Positions 33,314 through 36,661 of a stretch of DNA of 36,661 nucleotides are shown here, piece after piece. Made by a program: the position numbers and the translations under genes. Under the pieces are notes generated by a model. That model worked only from the letters and a program-made list of their open reading frames with translations. It was not told where the DNA came from and searched no databases. Position 1 is the stretch's first letter. Each line of letters begins with the position of its first letter. The DNA comes from Planctomycetota bacterium (GTDB lineage Bacteria; Planctomycetota; Phycisphaerae; WQYP01), in assembly GCA_021785435.1 (NCBI GenBank), contig JAJYFE010000031.1, positions 1 to 36,661 of the forward strand, read 5' to 3'.

Positions 33314-33574
33314 TCATCGGAGCGGTTCAATCTTCCGCAAACGCGCCTGCCGTCGCGCCCGCCGCCAATCGTCCAATAATTCCCGCTGATGGAGTGTGGC
33401 CCATTCAATCACCAGCCCCAACGCGCGTGGCGAAAGTCGGCCCGCAAATACGGATAGATTTTGTATGTCAATGAGGGCTTCCTCCCCGCTGTAATACGCG
33501 TGGAAATGAGGAGGATCGTGGTCGTCCCAGAACATGCGGACCACAATTCCCAAAAACCGGCATAGCTCAGGCAT
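33314..33574 (-). CDS. DUF4160 protein
   Basis: 86 residues. MPELCRFLGIVVRMFWDDHD followed by PPHFHAYYSGEEALIDIQNL is the DUF4160 signature (W/F-x-D-H-x-PPHFHA-x-Y). The C-terminal half WATLHQRELLDDWRRARRQA is a basic helix. Function is not established. The gene overlaps the end of the upstream DUF2442 gene by 8 bp, and these two families are often encoded together, which has led to suggestions of toxin-antitoxin or regulatory pairs. The H-x-H in PPHFHAYY may bind metal; that is inference. Confidence 0.85.
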   Translation of the reverse strand: MPELCRFLGIVVRMFWDDHDPPHFHAYYSGEEALIDIQNLSVFAGRLSPRALGLVIEWATLHQRELLDDWRRARRQARLRKIEPLR

Positions 33575-33851
33575 GCACCAACTCGCGCCGGAGGCCGGCA
33601 AACACGTCCGCCGGCTGCTTTCCTGTGACCTGCAGATACAGCGAATCGGGACACAGGTCGACTTGGTTCGACCAGATCAGCTCGCCGTTTTCACCGATGC
33701 GCACCTGCTTGAAGGCGGCCGGGTCGTTCCAGGCGGCGAACACGCCGCGCCCCCTGAGGTGGGATAGATCGACAATGCCATGAACCCCATCGGCAAAGGT
33801 CAGCGCAATGCGGCAATTTTCCAGCGGCCGGGCCTTGACTATGCGATGCAT
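33567..33851 (-). CDS. DUF2442 protein
   Basis: 94 residues. MHRIVKARPLENCRIALTFA, then DGVHGIVDLSHLRGRGVFAA, then the motif GELIWSNQVDLCPDSLYLQV match DUF2442, a small all-beta domain with a W...D..DL.PD.LY end. ATG 33851 was chosen because AAGGAG lies 10 bases upstream and it starts the domain; the open frame to 33938 runs into a family B repeat. It is the first gene of a two-gene operon with the DUF4160 gene. Confidence 0.85.
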   Translation of the reverse strand: MHRIVKARPLENCRIALTFADGVHGIVDLSHLRGRGVFAAWNDPAAFKQVRIGENGELIWSNQVDLCPDSLYLQVTGKQPADVFAGLRRELVHA

Positions 33852-33905
33852 CGTTCCGATTCTCCTTGATACCTGATTATACCCTATTCCGCTCCGCCGC
33901 AGCAC

Positions 33906-33956
33906 TGTAGTAGGTCGAAGATCCGCCCCGGCGGACACACTCCGATGTGCCGTCGT
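33906..33956 (+). repeat. Family B repeat next to a MITE-like element
   Basis: CTGTAGTAGGTCGAAGATCC, GCCCCGGCGGACACACTCCG, then ATGTGCCGTCG. It leads into the family A element 10 bp later, in the same order and orientation as at 29568-29838. Confidence 0.7.
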
Positions 33957-33965
33957 CGCGCCGTC

Positions 33966-34102
33966 CTAGTGCGTTGTCAAACGATAAATTTCGGGTTGGA
34001 GAAAGAGCCCCGGACCCGCCACCAAATCCCAAGCACCGGCCTTCAGGCCGGTGAACGGCGGCGGCCGCGATACCCGAAGGCTAAGTGCTGACAAAGCACT
34101 AG
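33966..34102 (+). repeat. MITE-like element with CTAG target duplication (family A), shortest copy
   Basis: 137 bp bounded by CTAG (33966-33969 and 34099-34102). The ends TGCGTTGTCA and TGACAAAGCA are inverted repeats. It matches the copy at 29672 closely but lacks about 30 bp of its interior. The flanks GTC and CCACACCCCGC, joined by one CTAG, occur uninterrupted at 29843-29860. The short gap 34103-34155 to the pseudopilin holds nothing else. Confidence 0.8.
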
Positions 34103-34155
34103 CCACACCCCGCCGTGCCTTTGGCCCCACAGCCTGTAAACTCATGCCTGCTACG

Positions 34156-35709
34156 TCACTGCGGCAAGGAGATGATTTGCGTAATCACCTGGCCGCCTTC
34201 CATGCGATTCTGCGGGTCGGTCACGACGTAGGTTATTTTCAAGGCGGTGGGCCAATATTGGCGGTCGGCTTGGGTGAAAACCAGCGAACTGCCGCCGTCA
34301 GGATCCGATGAAACGTAGAAGGCGGTCGGCCAGCTCGGGTACAGCGTCGGATTGGGGTTGTTGGCCGCCGTAATCGCCAGCGCGTCCGGGCCGTACCATT
34401 GCAGCTGTCCGGTGGCGTTGAGGTATCCCACATCCACCGAAAAACTCGGCACGCCGGGCAGCACAATCGGTGTCATGCGGAAATAGCCGTTGATAAGCTG
34501 CGTCGGCGTCCCCGCGGCGACCTCCGAGGCCGCGGGGGTTACCACCGACGCGAAGCGATAGCAAAATGCATCGGCGATGCTGGCCAGGGTGGGATACGTA
34601 GCTGCACTCGCAATCGCCGCCTCAATGGCCGCCGGTGTGATAGTGGCGATGTCCAGGCGCGAGGAGGTGATGTAGGTGGGGGACTCGCCCGCCACGGCCC
34701 CGCTGGCTGGAGTTCCGAAGGTGGTGTTCGAATACGCCGCGTAGGCGCCGAGCGCGGGCGGCACCGACGGAACCAATAACAGCACCCGGCGGCCGAGGTA
34801 GAAATCGCCGGCGTTTTCGCCGGACGGATAATCCCCGCTGACAAGCCAGGCCGGGCTGGACGGGTATGCCGCATCCTGCGGCCAGTAGACCAGCGGTGAT
34901 CCCGCCGTCGGGGCAGTCGTGGCGTTCTGGGCGATTAGCTGCCCATACCACACCGCTGCGGAACTGGAAGTGACATAATCCACGAGCGAGCCGGTGCTGT
35001 TGCCCGTGCGGCTCTGGAAATTGCCGTTGGCAAGGAAGGTCAGCTGATCGGCACGCCAAACGGGAGGCAGTGGGCTCCAGTAGGGCGCCCCCCCCGCCGT
35101 TCCGGGCTCGTTGGCCGCCGATGCCGTGTTTGCTTGTATGCAGAGGTAGTTGGCGCCGTCGTACACGACCTCTTCGCCCGCGGTGTATGACGTGCCGCTG
35201 GTCCAGGCGAGCGTGATGTTGAGCGGCGTCCAATACTGCTGCCACGCCGCCCCCGTGCCGGGCTGGTTGGCCGCGGCGGCGGCGTTCGCCTTGGTGCAAT
35301 AATAATAGCTGCTGCCGTAAGCAACTTCGTCGCCGGGCTGGTATTGGATCCCGGGACTCGCTCCGCCCGGATTCCAGAGCGGTGCATAATTTTCCTGCCG
35401 AATAATCAGATAGCCGCCGGTATCCAGATTGCCGAGATCCTTGGCCAATTGGGCCTGCACGGCCCGCACGTTGGCCATGACTTTCAGCGTGGCCTGGCCC
35501 AGGCGGGTGGCGTGGCCGGCCAGGGAAAAAATTTCGCCGATCGCGGCCATCATCACGGCCAGAATCGCCAGGGCCACGAGCATCTCGACGAGCGTAAAAC
35601 CGGTTCTTACCGCGGAGGCGCAGAGGCCGCGGAGGCCGAAATCCCGGGGTCCCGATGGCCGTCGGGATGTAACGGGAAACACTGGAAACTTGAAACCGAA
35701 AATGTTCAT
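34156..35709 (-). CDS. PulJ-like pseudopilin with two CBM5/12-like repeats
   Basis: 517 residues. The prepilin signal is G37-FTLVEMLVALAILAVMMAAI after an unusually long 36-residue leader. Residues about 110-163 and 164-214 hold two similar modules: YQPGDEVAYGSSYYYCTKAN..QPGT..QYWTPL and YTAGEEVVYDGANYLCIQAN..EPGT..PYWSPL. This pattern (Y.xG..V.Y.g..Y.C...n....P....W) is that of CBM5/12-type carbohydrate-binding modules. The C-terminal part is Ser/Ala/Pro-rich and ends WPTALKITYVVTDPQNRMEG. It should be a minor pseudopilin of a type II secretion-like system, possibly recognising polysaccharide. Its start overlaps the stop of the upstream pseudopilin gene by one base (TAATG), so translation is coupled. 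Confidence 0.85.
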   Translation of the reverse strand: MNIFGFKFPVFPVTSRRPSGPRDFGLRGLCASAVRTGFTLVEMLVALAILAVMMAAIGEIFSLAGHATRLGQATLKVMANVRAVQAQLAKDLGNLDTGGYLIIRQENYAPLWNPGGASPGIQYQPGDEVAYGSSYYYCTKANAAAAANQPGTGAAWQQYWTPLNITLAWTSGTSYTAGEEVVYDGANYLCIQANTASAANEPGTAGGAPYWSPLPPVWRADQLTFLANGNFQSRTGNSTGSLVDYVTSSSAAVWYGQLIAQNATTAPTAGSPLVYWPQDAAYPSSPAWLVSGDYPSGENAGDFYLGRRVLLLVPSVPPALGAYAAYSNTTFGTPASGAVAGESPTYITSSRLDIATITPAAIEAAIASAATYPTLASIADAFCYRFASVVTPAASEVAAGTPTQLINGYFRMTPIVLPGVPSFSVDVGYLNATGQLQWYGPDALAITAANNPNPTLYPSWPTAFYVSSDPDGGSSLVFTQADRQYWPTALKITYVVTDPQNRMEGGQVITQIISLPQ

Positions 35710-36560
35710 TATAAATTCACCGTAAACACGAACACATAAACCAATGGGCTGGCGGTTTGGCCCGTCGCGGGGGGCGCGTAGAGCAGCGTATCGGCCGGAG
35801 GGGTCGTGGTGCTGGCCGGCGCGGGGAGATCACTGCGCCACAACTGCGCGGGGTTGCCATTGGTGGGCGTGACAACAATCTTCCGGAACACCGACCCGGT
35901 CGTCAGGTCGACGCCGCTCGAGCCGATCGGAAAAGCGGCGTCGGCCAAGACTCCCGCGTAGAGCTGGGGCGCCAGAGTCGGGCCGGCTGGGGTGGCACCC
36001 GTGGTGTTGTAAACGTTGCTCATATCCCCCTTGTTGAACACGAAAATATACACATCGTAAGCCGTGCCGGAACTCGAGCTGGCGCTGGCGCCGGCGGGTG
36101 CGGGGACGATCGCCGCGGTCCAATAGTACATGGCGGCGGGAGGCGTTGGGCTGCTGGTGGTGTAGAACGCGCCGGCGGAATTCGAGACAAAGGGCTGGGG
36201 AACCTGCAACACGTTGTAGTAGCTGTACTGCTGCGGCGACGTACCGGGGATTGGCACGGATGTCCAGCCGACCCACGCGGCAGTTGGCGAGAAGTCCGGA
36301 ACCGGGCCGGTGGTGTTCGGCGTGGGCGCGGCCGGCGGGGCGTCGGCAAGGCTGGTGACGCTGCATTGCGTCCGAATAATGCCTGCCGCATCCTGGGCGA
36401 TGACTTCGGCGATGGTGCTGTGGGCATTCTGGGCCGTCCAATGCACGGCGATCGGGTACGCCGCGGCGATCAGGATCAGGCCCAGGCCCAGAATCGCGAT
36501 CGCCAGCAGCATTTCCACGAGGCTGAAACCGCCAACGGCATCATGGGCAGCCGCGCGCAT
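35709..36560 (-). CDS. PulI/PulJ-like pseudopilin whose start lies in a repeat
   Basis: 283 residues. The leader MRAAAHDAVGG precedes FSLVEMLLAIAILGLGLILI, a canonical prepilin cleavage site after GG with Glu at position 5. The rest is Ser/Thr/Pro/Ala-rich with strands such as YDVYIFVFNKGDM and ASPLVYVFVFTVNL. The only plausible start, ATG at 36560, falls inside a 63-bp repeat unit; other copies have G instead of C on the + strand there (ATC, not ATG, on the coding strand). No good ribosome binding site precedes it. Unless the gene begins beyond the right edge, the repeat supplied the start. It is first of a coupled pair with the next pseudopilin. Confidence 0.78.
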   Translation of the reverse strand: MRAAAHDAVGGFSLVEMLLAIAILGLGLILIAAAYPIAVHWTAQNAHSTIAEVIAQDAAGIIRTQCSVTSLADAPPAAPTPNTTGPVPDFSPTAAWVGWTSVPIPGTSPQQYSYYNVLQVPQPFVSNSAGAFYTTSSPTPPAAMYYWTAAIVPAPAGASASSSSGTAYDVYIFVFNKGDMSNVYNTTGATPAGPTLAPQLYAGVLADAAFPIGSSGVDLTTGSVFRKIVVTPTNGNPAQLWRSDLPAPASTTTPPADTLLYAPPATGQTASPLVYVFVFTVNL

Positions 36561-36661
36561 CGCAATCCCGCGGCCGTTGAGCGACGATTCACCACGAAAG
36601 ATATTATGGGCAGCCGCGCGGATCGCAATCCCGCGGCCGTTGGACGACGATTCACCACGAA
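36546..36661. repeat. Tandem 63-bp hairpin repeat, continuing past the window
   Basis: Units begin at 36546 and 36609 with the same 63-bp period and sequence as the 32921 array; the second is cut by the window end. The first unit differs from the others by GCGCATCGCA in place of GCGGATCGCA, which creates the pseudopilin start codon on the minus strand. Confidence 0.85.

Noticed and set aside
1-36661. tRNA or rRNA genes
   Set aside because: No T-loop-like GGTTCGAATCC pattern with matching stems and no rRNA core sequence was seen on either strand; a tRNAscan-SE run would settle this.

Overview
The window is high-GC bacterial chromosome, most likely from a planctomycete (Phycisphaerae-like) or a close relative. 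The clues are several large type II pseudopilins with G-FTLIELL / G-FTLVEML leaders, a DciA/DUF721 protein of the LGDFLPQWIEKN type, a divergent long CTP synthase, an HpnH hopanoid radical-SAM enzyme, and big secreted carbohydrate-active proteins. This assignment is inference from protein style; no rRNA or tRNA gene is visible to confirm it.

Layout. 1-5.8 kb: a pseudopilin and a very large secreted glycosidase-like protein, both on +. 5.9-7.8 kb: an IS5-type transposase remnant, a small unknown protein and hpnH on the minus strand. 7.9-9.3 kb: dapF and msrB, convergent and overlapping. 9.3-10.26 kb: gene-free DNA with a dispersed repeat, a good promoter, a possible structured RNA and strong GC palindromes. 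10.3-11.9 kb: rny (RNase Y). 11.9-12.9 kb: repeat-rich DNA ending in a structured leader before topA (12.9-15.5 kb). 15.5-15.9 kb: an AT-rich gap with two perfect DnaA boxes, followed by dciA and dnaN on the minus strand; this is the candidate replication origin. 17.8-19.5 kb: a small membrane protein, a GT2 glycosyltransferase and a 47-codon basic protein with a perfect Shine-Dalgarno sequence. 19.9-21.6 kb: pyrG. 22.2-22.4 kb: a LuxR-type HTH remnant. 22.6-27.2 kb: a giant autotransporter. 27.6-29.5 kb: a GH99/WbsX-like secreted enzyme and an uncertain small ORF. 30.0-32.9 kb: a beta-propeller protein followed at once by purH. 33.3-33.9 kb: a DUF2442-DUF4160 pair. 34.2-36.6 kb: two translationally coupled pseudopilins on the minus strand.

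Housekeeping genes (DNA replication and topology, CTP and IMP synthesis, meso-DAP formation, RNA turnover) are interleaved with an accessory cell-surface repertoire and with gaps full of short repeats. The most informative new structure is a small MITE-like element (137-177 bp) with about 10-bp terminal inverted repeats and 4-bp NTAG duplications. An apparently empty copy of its insertion site lies elsewhere in the window. A second family is a 63-bp hairpin repeat in tandem; one copy supplies the start codon of a pseudopilin. Other points of interest are the oriC-like gap, the branched topA leader, and a CTP synthase in which the glutaminase-triad Glu reads as Cys.
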